Assembly (NCBI GenBank): GCA_035079385.1
Contig: JAVHKY010000028.1
Location: 1,922,001-1,986,000, forward strand
Source: Aspidiotus rigidus
Taxonomy: Eukaryota; Arthropoda; Insecta; Hemiptera; Diaspididae
Direction of reading: 5' to 3'
DNA length: 64,000 nt
This document shows positions 1 to 12,402 of this stretch, piece by piece. The stretch's first letter is position 1. Every line of letters begins with the position of its first letter. The notes beneath the pieces are model-generated. The model was not told the origin of the DNA and did not search any database. It worked only from the letters and a program-made list of their open reading frames with translations. The translations under genes were made by a program, and so were the position numbers.

Positions 1-852
1 AGCGCTAATATAGTTGTACGTTTGGCGCGTGGCGTTCCAAAATTTCGTAATCATCGAATTTATTTCGACAATTATTTTACCACCATTCCCTTGCTTGTTT
101 TCCTACGTAAAGAGTGGGGTATATTTTCATTGGGTACTGTGAGGTCAAATCGGTTTTCGGATTGCAATTTGCTTGAAAAAAAGCAACTGAAGCGACTACA
201 ACGAGGATATAGCATTGAAAGATTAGGTGTCTGGAAAAATACGCCAGTTAGTGTTGTTCAGTGGAAGGATAACAGTTTTGTACATCTTGCTTCAAGTTTT
301 GCTGGCATATTACCAACAGACACAGCTCGTCGATTTGATAAAACAAAAAAAGAACATATCAATATTCCACGGCCCTATATTGTTCAGGAGTATAACAAAT
401 TTATGGGTGGTGTGGATCTTTTGGGAAGTTATATCGGAAGAAGCAAAATAAAAATGAAGACAAGAAAATGGTATATGCGAATGTTCTACCACATTGTCGA
501 TCTAGCTATAGCAAACTGCTGGATTCTTTTCAAAAAGAAGCACCCAGACCTTCCAATCACTCTCTCTAAATTTCGTCAAGAAATAGCCTATTGTTTGATA
601 AACTTTGCGAAAAAGACCACTACAGGACGTGGTCGTCCTCCTGTAAAACCATTTTCAAAAGTCAGAAGACAAATCATTCCTTCTTCCGACATTAGAAAAG
701 ATGGCAATCATCTACCTGATTTTTCTTCAACTCGTGGAAAGTGCAAGAATGGCGACTGCAAAGGAATATCGTACATTCGTTGTGTCATATGTCGAGTAAA
801 TTTATGCATCAATTCGCGAAATAATTGTTTTTTGAATTTTCACGAGGTATAA
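1..852 (+). CDS. piggyBac transposase, C-terminal part (5' end cut by window)
   Basis: The frame is open from base 1, so the real N-terminus lies upstream; a TTG at 22 is not a start. The protein cuts and pastes piggyBac-family DNA at TTAA sites in the nucleus. Visible marks are FDNYFT (about residue 20 of the visible part), which holds one catalytic Asp of the DDD triad, and YNKFMGGVDLLG (about residue 135), which holds the last catalytic Asp. The end is a Cys-rich zinc-binding domain (CKNGDC, CVIC, then C and H residues) as in PGBD-type transposases. There is no stop or frameshift in the visible 283 codons, so this copy may be fairly young. The upstream catalytic region cannot be judged. 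Confidence 0.9.
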   Translation, partial: SANIVVRLARGVPKFRNHRIYFDNYFTTIPLLVFLRKEWGIFSLGTVRSNRFSDCNLLEKKQLKRLQRGYSIERLGVWKNTPVSVVQWKDNSFVHLASSFAGILPTDTARRFDKTKKEHINIPRPYIVQEYNKFMGGVDLLGSYIGRSKIKMKTRKWYMRMFYHIVDLAIANCWILFKKKHPDLPITLSKFRQEIAYCLINFAKKTTTGRGRPPVKPFSKVRRQIIPSSDIRKDGNHLPDFSSTRGKCKNGDCKGISYIRCVICRVNLCINSRNNCFLNFHEV

Positions 853-1459
853 GATTTTGTGAATATCATTTTCCGTAGGAGTGCAAAATGTTTATCAAAA
901 ATTTTATCCCATTTTGTATTTTGTTACATTTGCGCTGTTTATATAAATAAGATTACATAATTTCGTTTTTTTACAAGTTTCAAAATTTGTACAGAAAAAG
1001 TTATTTCACGAATCTATAATTATTTTTGTTGGGTTTTGCTTATTATTGATCGAATCGTACCTAATCATTATCATTATAAAACATAAATGAATAAAGTTTT
1101 GTTAGAACACCTTCGTCGTTTTGCTTTTGAAGTAAAAAAGGAAGTAAATCTCAAAACGTTGTACTTGTATGAGCTACCTAATAAAATCTACACGAATACC
1201 TACGGGAGTAAAATAATACGAAACGTAAATACATGATGTAGCGTACCATACACGCAACGTTGACAACGCTACACACAAATCCTCTAATGCATAACGTTGC
1301 ATATATGCAACGTAGAAAAATGGTCCGTTTGGGCACCTTAAGGGACAGCTGGAATTTTTTGGTTATTTTTCTCATATTGTGGTAATCTCATAAAACAATG
1401 TAGGATTTTTTTTTTTTTGATTGCGAAAAAAAAATTTTATTCATGCACTCAAGGGTTAA
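1..1459 (+). mobile_element. piggyBac-type DNA transposon, 3' part
   Basis: The window opens inside a piggyBac transposase gene and runs through its 3' non-coding part to a typical element end: the strand reads ..CACTCAAGGG followed by TTAA at 1456-1459. piggyBac elements end in GGG or CCC next to a duplicated TTAA target, so 1455 is the likely last base. An AATAAA-like signal lies near 1090. A second GGGTTAA at 1473-1479 is a weaker alternative end. The 5' half is outside the window. Confidence 0.85.
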
Positions 1460-1734
1460 GTGAGAATTCGTCGGGTTAATCACTGACTACTGTGTAATGT
1501 AGGTAAGTACCTCAATAAACTACCTCAATATATTGATACGAATTCTCACCCTGTCAAGTTTATACGGGAAATTGCAGCTCTAAAGTTTGCATTCATCCAT
1601 TCTGCAGGAGCCTTAAAAATGATATTTTCGTTGGCCGCAATCTGTATTATATATTTTACAAGGGCCGCAAAGAGCATGTTTTTTTGGGCCGCAAAATGCT
1701 CGGGTTGACATTTCCATGGCCGCAATCTGGAAAC
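1460..1734. repeat. Spacer with four GGCCGCAA octamers
   Basis: No gene is seen. The octamer GGCCGCAA occurs at 1633-1640, 1663-1670, 1687-1694 and 1718-1725, each time in the same orientation and with different flanks (TCTG, AGAG, AATG, TCTG). A further copy lies at 51864-51871 inside a MITE. Four copies of an 8-mer in under 100 bases of AT-rich DNA is unlikely by chance. Confidence 0.6.
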
Positions 1735-2718
1735 AGCCGGAAAGCTGGCTGACTCAGCAGGATGCTGGTCAGTCGATGAATATAACTACCTATTAAATGC
1801 AGCGATCTTATGAGAAAATGGACAGAAGGATGATCCGTGGACAACTACCTATATCGGTCGAAGTATCCTTTTCAAATATAGCAAAATCATGGTTCCCATC
1901 TCTTTCAGAGATAGTGAGATCTAGAAAGTTTATGGGAGAACCTCCAATTTCTGTAGTGAATTTTATGGAGGGATACATTTTATTCAGATGTTTGAGAAAC
2001 TCACCAAGGAGTTCTTAAAGACCGGTCCACGCAGATAATATATCGTCCACATATCGGTGCCAGTAATTTATTTTAGAGTTTATTTTATAGTGGTGCCACT
2101 AACAGTCCCCGGACCAATTACAGGTGACACTACTTCTGATTACATACCTATTAATAATATTAATAATAATAATAATAATATTGCGTTGCCTGTCCCCATA
2201 AGCCCCCACCACCCACCCTGTCCAACTTCCCTAGAGTGAACCCCTTTATTATCGGGCGAACATACCTCACTGAGAGAGAGCGCGCACGAAGGAGACAATT
2301 TAATAATTCAACAATTTAGCAATTCAGCCCCCCTCCCGAAGCCTAGAGAGTGCCCCCTGCTATCAAAAAATATGTCAATAGTTATATCTACTTTTTCTAC
2401 TTTATTGTAAAGAAGCATCGCTCTGTTGAGTGGGGTCTGATCAAATGAGGAAGTACGGTGCATGGGGATGTAGAAAAAATGCTTTGAACAACACGGATGT
2501 GACTCAGTAGCACTTGGCCCGAGGAAATCAAGTCAACCTCAAATCTGAACATGAATATCTCCGAAACGAGAGAGCCCAAAGGAGAGCCGATGGGGATGCT
2601 TACCTCCTCAGGAAACTCGTAAAATTTCCCATTGAACTTACAGAAGTTAGGTGACCAGCACACCTTGTGACTCGTTACGAGAAGTATTGAACTTGACAAG
2701 TAGTTCACCATATTTCAT
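1735..2718 (-). pseudogene. Penelope-like element RT fragment, split by an insertion
   Basis: Read on the minus strand, 2718-2495 encodes the PLE reverse transcriptase stretch around CWSPNFCKFNGKFYEFPEEV and IGSPLGSLVSEIF. 2067-1735 then continues with the segment after YWHRYVDDI up to SYIHRLTS and LSQPAF. In the well-preserved copy at 34381-36042 these two pieces are directly joined, so this is one PLE copy interrupted at 2067/2495. About 20 bases are also missing near 2650. No GIY-YIG part or 3' end remains. Clearly dead. Confidence 0.85.
2068..2494. other. 427-bp insertion inside the PLE fragment
   Basis: The boundaries are set by comparison with the intact PLE, where bases on both sides of this segment are adjacent. 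The segment holds an (AAT)n tract at about 2155-2180 and a C-rich stretch near 2200. I see no terminal inverted repeats and no clear target-site duplication, so the mechanism (transposon, repair filler) is undecided. Confidence 0.6.
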
Positions 2719-5700
2719 TAGGATTGACACACACGTAACTATGTAATTTTTATCAATAGTGGCAATCTTACTTTGAATATTAAAAAAAATTTTTTTTTCT
2801 TTTAAAATTGAAAGACCACCGAAAAACTGTAATTTAAAAAACGCAAATGCAGAAAGTCCGAAAACAGCAAGATGATTAAAATCGAAGATGAGAAAAACCT
2901 CGAAGATATCGTATAGAAGAGAATAAATGAAGAAACATAATGAGGTACATACACATAAATGTACAATAGAAAATAGATTATAGTTTATAATTAGATTATA
3001 AATAGTAGGTAAGATAAGAAAAAAAAAAAAAAAAGTAAAAAAAGTAAAATTTGATGAATAATAATTGTTATGATAACAGACGGACTAAACGAAACTAACA
3101 ATAAACTGCAACGATACACGGACATTGTGAACCATACGGTAACTATCTCTGAATTTACTCAACAAAACATAATACGACAAGAACACTTTACTATCCTCGC
3201 AATGAACACACGAAGTATAGCAAAGAATCTTGAAGAGCTACTAGTAATACTGAATGAACTAAGGGAAAAACCGGATATAATAATATTAGGTGAATGCTGG
3301 ATAAGAGACAATAATAACCTACAGGAGCTAAATACACTAACCGAATATCACGCCTACTACACAAATAAAAATAAGAACCAGAACGACGGAGTGATAGCTT
3401 TCATAAAAACCAAGATACAGCAGATCAACATAGCTGAACTAGAAGCCGAATATATGACTGGACTAAAAATAAATTTAGGAGAAGAAAACGTGAGAATTTA
3501 CGCCATTTATAGGTCCCCCAGTAAAGATGCAAAAAACTTTATCAAAGAGCTAGGAAAAATAGTAACAGATCCGCCAAGGCAAAAAGAGGAACGAACCTTA
3601 ATAATAGGAGATGTAAACATAGATATTCGTGCTCAAAACGAAAGCAGTAATAATTACTTAACCACACTCGCACAAGCAGGCTTCCTACCTTGTATAAATG
3701 ATTCACGAGAGTGACAAAAACATCAAAAACATGTCTGGACCATATATTCTTAAGCACAAGAAATAAAAACGAAATTAAAACAACAGTTATATTAGAAACT
3801 AGCATCACAGACCACTTCCCGACCTTCATAGCAATAAAAAGTAACAGAAATAGAACAGAGGGTGAAGTAAAAAGCAGCAAACTAAACTGCAAAATAATAG
3901 ATCATAAGAGAATATCTGAATCGTTTAGTAAACAAAAATGGGACCCCGTAATAAGGTCGAAAGACATAAATGAGGCTACTGAACGATTTACTACAATAAT
4001 ACAAAAAACAATTGAAAAGAATACGAAAGAGAAAACTTACACAAAAAAACAAAGAAAACTCAAACCGTGGATAACAAAAAAACTGATGAAAAAGATAGAA
4101 GAGAGAGACAGGCTACATCTACAATCCAGGAAAAACCCCAATGACGAGGCATTGATCGAAAGACATAAAATTTTTAGAAACAAAGTAACAACAATGATAC
4201 GAGAAACCAAAACTAAATATTACGCAAAAATGATTAAAAGTACTCCCCTCAACAGTAGGGATATGTGGAAAACACTGAGAGATATAGTGGACATTAAGGG
4301 GAAGAAGGAAAACATAGACCCGACTAGTATCAGAGTTAACGACGAAACACATAGTAAAACAGATAAGATAGCAGACTTGTTCAATGAGAGATACACAAAT
4401 ATTACCGATTACATAGAAAACTACCCCTTCGATATTAAAACGAGAGAGAACAGAGAGAACAAACAAACCACAAATCACAACACAGAATGTAACGTAGCCG
4501 ACAACAACAATACATGGAATAAATTTAACGAAGTCTCGGAGGAAGAAGTCAAAAAAATCATATACGAATTGAAACCTTTTGCGGCGGCAGGAATAGACAG
4601 AATTTCAGCTAGGCTGATAAAAAACAACTGCAACAAATTAGCTGAACCAATAACGCATTTAGTCAACCTCAGCCTACAGACTGGAACCTTTCCCACAAAA
4701 TATAAAGAAGCAGTTTTGAGACCAATATACAAAGGAGGGAATAGGGAGGATATGGGCAATTATAGACCAGTATCTCTGCTTTCGAACGTATCCAAAATTT
4801 TAGAAAAAATAGTAAAAAATCAAATCTGCGAGTTCCTGGAAAATAATGATTACTTCGTAAATTCACAATTTGGATTTCGGAGAAACAGGGGAACCGAAGA
4901 CGCGATCAATATGCTACATATCGAATTAACAAAAAACCTGGATAAGAACAAAAAATGTCTCGCAATTTTTCAAGACCTCTCAAAAGCATTTGACCTCGTG
5001 GTACATGACAAACTCATAGAAAAAATTGAAAAAACAGGATGTAGCGGGGAAGTGCTTAGATGGTTTAACTCATACTTAAGAAACAGGACTCAGAAAGTAC
5101 GAATAGGGGAAAATGAAAGTAAGAAACGAATAGTGAAAATAGGAACACCACAGGGCTCCGCCCTCTCTCCAATACTATTCATAATATACATAAACGACCT
5201 GGGAAAACTAGAATTAAAGGGAGATCTAATAACATATGCAGACGATACCACTATAATAGAGAAGGGAGAGAGCTGGGAGGAAACAAAAAAAAATACCGAG
5301 GAGGACATGAGGAAGATAAAACGATGGCTCGACGACAACAACCTCATACTAAATACAAAAAAAACAAATGCAATGCAATTTAGTCTGAAAAACAGAAGGA
5401 ACGAGGAAAACATAAATATAAGAATACATGACGAACATTGCACCTTGAGTAACTATGAAACAGAAGAATGCCCAACTATCCAAAACATCGATAAAACAAA
5501 ATGTCTAGGAGTAATTATTGATAAAAATTTGAACTGGAAAGAACACCTCAAAATCACTGCCACAAAACTGCTAAAACCCATTTACCTAGCCACCCAAGTC
5601 AGAAATATAGTCTCAAACAATACAAAGAGAATAATTTACATGGCACTATTACAATCTAAAATACAATATGGGATCACAGCTTGGGGGGCCACGTATAAAT

Positions 5701-6279
5701 CAAATCTTCAACTAATAACGAAAAACCAAAAAAAATTTCTAAAAATACTATACAACAAACCACGGACCTACAGTACGGAGCAACTATTTCGAGAACTTGA
5801 AATACCGACAATTAAGGAACTACACAAAATAAATACGTTAAAATACATTAAAAAAAATAATCTTCTCCACAACATACAACAAAACGAAAGAATGACAAGA
5901 CATAACAAACTAACACTTACTCTACCAAAAGTAAATACAAACGCTGGAAAAACTAACTGCCTATACCAGGGTGTACAGAACTACAACAAGCTAACTGCAG
6001 AAGAAAAAGAAAAAATTATAGAAGCTAATTTAAAAAAATACAAAAAGACGATACGTAACTTAGTACTAATAACGGAAAGGGAACGCACTTATAACAACAA
6101 CAAAACGAAAACAGAAAGGAACTGAAATTATCATACATGCAATAGATATTTTTTTTCTCTTTTTGTACTAATTTAAGCCTAAAATTATTAATGTAAAAAT
6201 GCAAAACCCCGCCCTTACGAGCCTCGCTCAGTGGCGTGGGGAATTAAAGTACATTTTTTCATTTCATTTCAATTAAAGA
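2719..6279 (+). mobile_element. Non-LTR retrotransposon (jockey/CR1-like)
   Basis: The element has an A-rich leader (2800-3069), an endonuclease-reverse transcriptase ORF, and a short 3' UTR that ends with a TTTCATTTCATTTCA-type short repeat near 6256-6273. No separate ORF1 (gag-like) is seen, so either the family lacks one or the copy is 5'-truncated. The exact 5' edge is unclear. The 3' end abuts a different, minus-strand non-LTR fragment. Confidence 0.75.
3070..6125 (+). pseudogene. APE endonuclease-reverse transcriptase (ORF2), one frameshift
   Basis: The first frame (3070-3714) carries an apurinic-type endonuclease: MNTRSI, ILGECWI, AIYRSPS and GDVNIDI. It meets a stop at 3712-3714, and the next frame (from about 3711) continues the same domain with SITDHFPTF, so a small indel near 3710 has split one ORF. 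The second part holds the reverse transcriptase with NYRPVSLLS, LSKAFD, GTPQGSALSPILF and the catalytic YADD at 5234-5245, then a C-terminal domain to 6125. Such proteins nick target DNA and prime reverse transcription there. The element is otherwise well preserved. The clade call (CR1/jockey group) rests on motif style only. Confidence 0.85.
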
Positions 6280-6564
6280 TACGAGGAAAAATTGATAATT
6301 CTTCGGATGAGAGAAGGTCAGTAGCTCGGAGAGGGGTTGGAAAATTTAAATTCATACATTCTGAATAGAGTTTTTGTCTTAAATTTGGTAATTCTGAGCA
6401 TTCAAAAACGTAGTGGTTGATGTCGGCTTTTAAAGGGTTATCTGGATGGAAGGAGCATGCGTCAGATTCTATGAGATTTATGCGTTTGAGGTGGACAGGG
6501 AGACGATTATGTCCGAAGCGAAGACGGCTGATTTTGACAATGAGAGAACGAGGGATGTCGTTTT
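6280..6564 (-). pseudogene. Non-LTR retrotransposon ORF2 tail fragment
   Basis: The minus strand reads an open stretch with SRLRFGHNRLPVHLKR, then a Cys/His pattern (C-SFHPDNPLKADINH-YVFEC) and a short tail. This is the style of the region after the RNase H domain in I/R1-group non-LTR elements. It is unlike the neighbouring element at 2719-6279, which is on the other strand. Upstream on the minus strand it joins PLE coding sequence abruptly at about 6561-6565. Confidence 0.65.
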
Positions 6565-6975
6565 TATAGTTCGTCCTGACTGACCAATATAGACGTCACC
6601 GCAAGCACATTTTGATTCGTAGACTCCAGGCTTCTCCAATTTAGGAAGTGGTTCTTTGAGACGAGATAGATCCCTCACTTGGTTTAGTGGGTAAAACACC
6701 ACCCTATAACCATACCTCCGGAATTCTCGAGCCAGAGAATGAGAACCACCACCAAGATAGGGAAGCCGAATCCAATTTTTGAACGAAGTACAGGAAGGTT
6801 TTGGAATAGATACGTCTCTTGATGAAATAATTGAAGGGGAGATACTTTGGTTAATAAACTTGGAAAATTCAGTCGAAGAGGAAGATGAAGATATGATGAG
6901 GCGGAGGCTTTTCCGTCTGATTAATTGACGGACATTTACTTTTAGATCATTCTTCTCAGCGATTTGCTCAAAAAT
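6556..6975 (-). pseudogene. PLE linker and GIY-YIG start, separate family
   Basis: On the minus strand an open frame from about 6960 down to 6560 reads the PLE linker (NWIRLPYLGGGSHSLAREF, VVFYPLNQVRDLSRLKEPL) and then the start of a GIY-YIG endonuclease: GVYESKCACGDVYIGQSGR. The CACG pair before VYIG and the low identity to the other copies mark a different PLE family. The frame ends in the middle of the endonuclease, where unrelated non-LTR sequence begins. Confidence 0.8.
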
Positions 6976-8690
6976 TCAACTGTCTATCAAAATGTCTATA
7001 GTAATCAACGTCCTCACAAATAAAGTAACCATATTTTTATACGGCGAAGAACTTGCTGTAGCTCTATCTGAACGATTTGGTTTTAAATTCTTTTCAATTT
7101 ACCGGGAAGGTTTAGGTATAAATTTAATATATGAGAGAGCTGTTGTATACGCTTTGAATTTAAGTTATACTATTGGACCTTCGTAAAATTTTAGAATTGA
7201 AAATTTACCCGTGGTACAAACAAAATAATAAAAATTACATGAATTTCTCATTTTTGTTTACGTGATGTGGTGGAACAATCATTTTCCTAGTTCCCGTTTA
7301 TTTGTAAACTTTGTACAGAGGTTTAAAAGACAATGATTTAACTGTACTGTTGAAATTTCCACTTTTGTTTATGTAGTACATTACCATCTAGCTTGTTAGC
7401 ACTCATAATTCACCTGTAAAAGTTTTATGTCCACGTGGCTCGTGTATATTCGAATATTTTGGTCGTCTTATTGATCCCTAAGTACTCTTCTTTGTTTTTA
7501 CAGTTGCAGTCTGGTTATCGATCTGTATATCTTTTTTTTATTAATTATTATTAAAAAATCGTTGTGTGATATTGTTATCCTTGTCGATATAGTTTGTCTA
7601 CCAGTGTTATCGTTTCGTTTTGCTTTTAATTTTCGTCTCGTATAAACTAATAAACTATCGTTTTCGCATAATTAAACCCTCATGGTTTGAAGACTTTGTT
7701 TCGTGTGTATAAATAAAAGAAAGACTCTTTCGGGTACATCAATAAAAATTTTCCTTTTTTCAAAGCTTGTTTTTCTATAAACATTTCCTTCAGACCCGAT
7801 AATCGTCCAACCAAAATTGATTACAATTAGGAAATAAAGACATCTGGTCACACACTAGAAAGTTGGTCTGAGCCAATCACTCATATTTGGAGGTGACAGT
7901 CAGTACAATCAATTATACTATTTGAACAATTGAAAAAACATAGTACAATTCAAAATCACACCTCAACCTCAAGCGGTAGCATGAATTGATTCTCAAGGGC
8001 GGGAAAATTACTTGATATAAATTTAAGGGGCAAATTCGTTTACAGCTTCATCTTTATTACAGACCTAATAATCATCCCAGCAAAATTGATTACAATTACA
8101 ATAGAGAAACCTATCGTAGTTACACACTTTCAAGTGGCTGTATTGTGAAACTGCCTTCCGTCAAAGAGCTGAAAGATACATCAATCGGGGCACCATGGCA
8201 CCATTGTAAAATTGCCTTCTCTATAAGGACTGAACGGATAAGACACGAAAATAGTAACTTATTTTATACATCTTTTCTTCAGTATTATTTACAGAACCTT
8301 TAATCCTTTTTCCAACCGTATGCCTAGGCAATCATACGTTGCAGATAAGTTTTTCCTGGCTCAGAAATTGATGATCTCACACAAGATACGACACCTTACG
8401 TAGAACTTTTGGACAAGAAGTCGCTTTCAGAAACACGTGAGCTAGAGCATAGTTTTTATACGTATTGTAATTTATACACGAAGATATTTGAGGGGTCTGT
8501 AAGAGGATCAATTCACTTCCAAGTGATTACGATCAAAATGTCTATAATTTACGAAGACCAAGCGGAAAATCAAGTAAAAAAGAGAGCTACTGTTTTCCAT
8601 TCTAAACGGATCTATCGATTTGTGTGTTCATTGCATTTGAAAAGAGGATGGTGTAGAAAGAAATAAAAAAAAAAAAAAAAAAAGTACTGC
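6976..8690. other. AT-rich non-coding DNA
   Basis: No convincing gene is present. Short open frames at 6992-7186 and 8409-8666 lack recognisable motifs; both lie near a CAAAATGTCTATA-like string (about 6990 and 8536). A poly-A run sits at 8667-8683. One diverged direct repeat is listed separately. Confidence 0.5.
7791..8098. repeat. Diverged direct repeat, about 269 bp apart
   Basis: 7791-7830 and 8060-8098 share the frame AGACC.(G/T)AATAATC.TCC followed by CAAAATTGATTACAATTA, and similarity fades afterwards around CACAC and AAGT. The spacing and orientation suggest an old tandem duplication. Confidence 0.6.
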
Positions 8691-10463
8691 AACCAGAAGA
8701 GGAATATAAATGGTCAAGTTCTATAAAAACGAGAGGGATGAAGACGACGACGACGAGGTAGGGCGAGTGCCACGATGCTACGCTCTACTATGGAATTTGG
8801 ACATCGAAGTCCGCGGCATCGACCTCAGCATTGTCGCGCTCTTTACAACATCCGGTATACATACTGCCTAATGCTATTATCCAAACAATGCTTAAAGCTA
8901 GGATATTTCCGTTTGCGCTAGTAAACGCACGTCCGTTCGTCCCGAAAAGCGAGTCGTTGGCTCGAAAATTTTTTAACGTAAATAAAAGGCAACTGCGATA
9001 GAACGGAATACAAATAGACCATCGCGGGTTTTTATATTTTTGCGACTTTTGCGTGCGTCCTCGATGCCGTTTCGTGTTTTTCCCTCGACGATTTTTCTCT
9101 TCATTCGGAACATCGCTTTTAGCCGTCTACAATAGACCTAATTGTTTGTTAGATATGTTTTCAATTTATTGCGGCGCACACGGTAATGGGCGGATTTTGT
9201 TAACAATAAGACGACTTTTTGTGTCCTACGCTCGCTCGCGAGCTGGCGAAATTGCTCAGTTTATCCACAATGGGCATTTGCTATAGTCTATAATCTATTT
9301 AGGTGTATACTCGCGTATACAGTCGAACGCGGTCGAAGTTCAGATGGCAGCGAAAAATTAATCGTACTTATCGTCGATTCGCGACGGTGTATAAAACTTT
9401 GATTAAAATATAAATTATGTAGGTTGATCTTTTCGTCCTACTTTAGCGTGACACGACGTAACAGGATCGACGGCCGTTTTTAAAGACGGTAATATTTTCA
9501 GTTCAAGGGCTCATATTCTCGACGACAGGCGTAAAATGTAGCCTATTTTGGTGTACATACGTAGTATCTCGGCGCACGTTCTGAGTGAAATAGCGTGTAT
9601 CTAGAAATGAATTTTTTACCCCTTTTCCAAGGGCTGAGAATATATACTCGCGGTGAGCATATTTGAGCGCAAAAATATTTCCCATTAAAAAAAAAAAAAA
9701 CTATATCTACGAAAGTCCATCTAAAATTTTGTACGTATCTCGTGTATTTACATAAAATAACCCGTACTCCGCGGATACGATGTTGGGAACCGGCAAAAAA
9801 AGAGCATATACACGGTAGCGATATAATGTCGGTGAGCACTAAAATAAACTAATAAATATATCGCAGCTCGTTGACGTAAGAAGATTTACGAGACAATGAA
9901 TATAGGATACGTAGCTATACATCAGTAGATAAGTAACTACGGTTAATGTAAAGACGCTATACGAAAAGGCTTAACATTTTTTAAAGAAATAAACTTCCTA
10001 ACATCCATTCCGTAATACGGGTATAGGCCTGACTTTTCGGTTACGGAAATGTTTCGGAGATTCAAATTTGAAAGATGAGTCGAAGTTTTTGGACTAGATT
10101 TCAAGATGAGCTCTTTCTTGTGATCTTGTAGAAAAATTTTACAATATTTTCACGGCGTGTGGACAGTATCGAACCTCTATAACAAGATGGTTGGGGATTT
10201 GTGCACTGCTGTCACGATATCTTACACCAGAAAAGGTCGGGAAATCGGTCTCTCAATTGAAAATTTTCGGTCTAAAATTCTGCAAAAGAATGAGACTCAT
10301 GTGTCTGTTACAGAAAAATATTGAAAAAAATGTATTACAGTTTCAAGTCTGTCTTGCTTCTCTAGCCTCGTATAGGGACCTCATTCAAGCTCAGCTACTA
10401 TTGTCTACAATAGGCTGTTTCTAGCTAATAGAATTAACACGGTCCGATATGTTACGTAACCCA
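8691..10463. other. CpG-rich non-coding region
   Basis: GC and CpG are higher than around it, especially 8760-9500. No long open frame matches a family I know. It shows none of the element remains that fill the rest of the window, so it may be single-copy (regulatory or untranslated) DNA. That is inference only. Confidence 0.4.
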
Positions 10464-11045
10464 GGAAGATTAGGCTCAAAAATATGAATAAATGGAAATA
10501 AATGCTGGCAAAGATTTTTTTCGTGGATTATGTTTAAAATGGTCTCCTGATAAACATACTAAAAGTCCACAGCAATCAGAGAGCGGGCCCTCCCCCAAAG
10601 GGGGTCAAAAACCACAAAAATTAGTTTTCGGAGAATAAATCGAAAACCAAGCATCAGAGAAAAAAAAGTTTCAAACAAAAGTTGTTCCTCATCAAAGTTC
10701 CTATAAATTCCACTATATGTATGTCAACTTGGCCCGAAAACTCGAGCTGAAAAGTTGGTTTGAAAGTTGAACGATTTTCTAAAATTTTTGATTTTAGTGT
10801 TAGTGTAGTCAAATTAGACCGGTTTCGGAAAAAAAAAAAGAACATTGCGACATAATAAAGGTCTGATTGGTGGAAATGGTCAAGAATGAAGTCCAAAACA
10901 ATATACTAATTTCTCCGTGTTTTTCCCCTAGAGCATCTTTTTTATGGGGGTTGAAACCCCCTCATAATCAGTTTTTTGTAAATATCCCGCGTAATACGCA
11001 TTTTAGAGAAAAAAGTCATCGGTCAAAAATTATTCCTCGTGAAAT

Positions 11046-12074
11046 CCAAGCAAACTTGCTGAATTTCTTATCGTTCCAGGCGATATAGGAAATGATACCA
11101 AGATATCTCTTGTTTCTCCGTTTTGATAATTGCAAGACTCATGTAGTCAATCTGTCACCGCAAAACAAGCTTCTCGGGAGATCGCCTGAAATGGCGGAGC
11201 AAGTTTGCCTGACCCAATCGACTATCAACGTGAAACCCTCACGCGACTACGCCAACTTTGACAAGGAGCGCGTTATTCTCGGATTTGTATTGCGACGGTT
11301 CTTCTTGAATTTGTGGGAGCACACAACAATAACAAGCTTCTTGGTGACATTCCTTCCATTGCTTGAAACAATTCCACACGTTAGCCAACTTCGATTGTAC
11401 GCGGGTCGAAGTCAAAATCTCACCGCGAGTCCATAATAGAAGACCACATCCATTTTCACCATCGCTTGAAACAACCAGAATGGAAAACTTGAGAGCATAA
11501 TACAGCAAAAACGTAGCACACGAAATTCAGCCTGTTTTCAGTCCGAAAATGGAGCACGACATGCTGGCCTGGCCTGGCATACAGCCCCCTCATAAGGTTG
11601 GAGGGGGAAGAAGACCAGCACGAACGGAAAACTCTACGGCACAACCCAGTACAAACGAATCCACCCACTTCAACTAGAAAAATCGAAATGGGTGAAGGAC
11701 TCGCATGTTTACAGCCCTCCATTCAGCTTTTTACATATCATGCATGCATAAGAAACGATTTTTAAAATGTCTGTTCATGTACGGAAAACTTTATTTTCAT
11801 GTATGATAGGCAATTGATTATACCTTTCTCAAAATAATATCGTGCAGCAAATTCCCTGTGACAATTAATTAAAACTAATAAAATTAGTATACGTTTCATC
11901 GGATGTACTAGCGAAATATTAACGTTACCTTCGCGCGTAACCATCGCGCAACGACTCATCTCTCGGCAAGAAGCGCGTTATTCACGGATTTGCATAGCGG
12001 AGGCTCAATTTCCAGGAATTTTTGAGCTAACTATCACGTGTAGGTTAGAAATGAAATACGTAGTCCGATAGAAA
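11046..12074. other. Interior of the inverted-repeat element
   Basis: Minus-strand frames at 11239-11508 and 11456-11722 have no known motif. GCGCGTTATTC(T/A)CGGATTTG occurs at about 11268 and again at about 11973, which suggests internal duplication. Function unknown. Confidence 0.4.
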
Positions 12075-12402
12075 ATTTCACGAGGAATAATTTTCGACTG
12101 ATGACTTTTTCCTCTAAAATGCGTATTAAGCGGGATATTTACAAAAAACTGATTTTGAAGGGGGTTTCAACCCCCATAAAAAAGATGCTCTAGGGGAAAA
12201 ACACGGAGAAGTTAGTATGTTGTTTTGAACTTCATTCTTGACCATTTCCAGCAATCAGACCTTTAATATGTCGCAATGTTATTTTTTTTCCGAAACTTGT
12301 CTAATTTGACTACACTAACACTAAACTCAAAAATTTTAGAAAATCGCTCAACTTTCAAACCAACTTTTCAGCTCGAGTTTTTGGGCTAAGTTGACATACA
12401 TA

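Noticed and set aside
3542..5443. Long minus-strand open frames opposite the non-LTR ORF
   Set aside because: They are shadows of the plus-strand endonuclease and reverse transcriptase and have no motifs.
8409..8666. 85-codon frame ending at a poly-A run
   Set aside because: No motif; composition typical of random AT-rich sequence.
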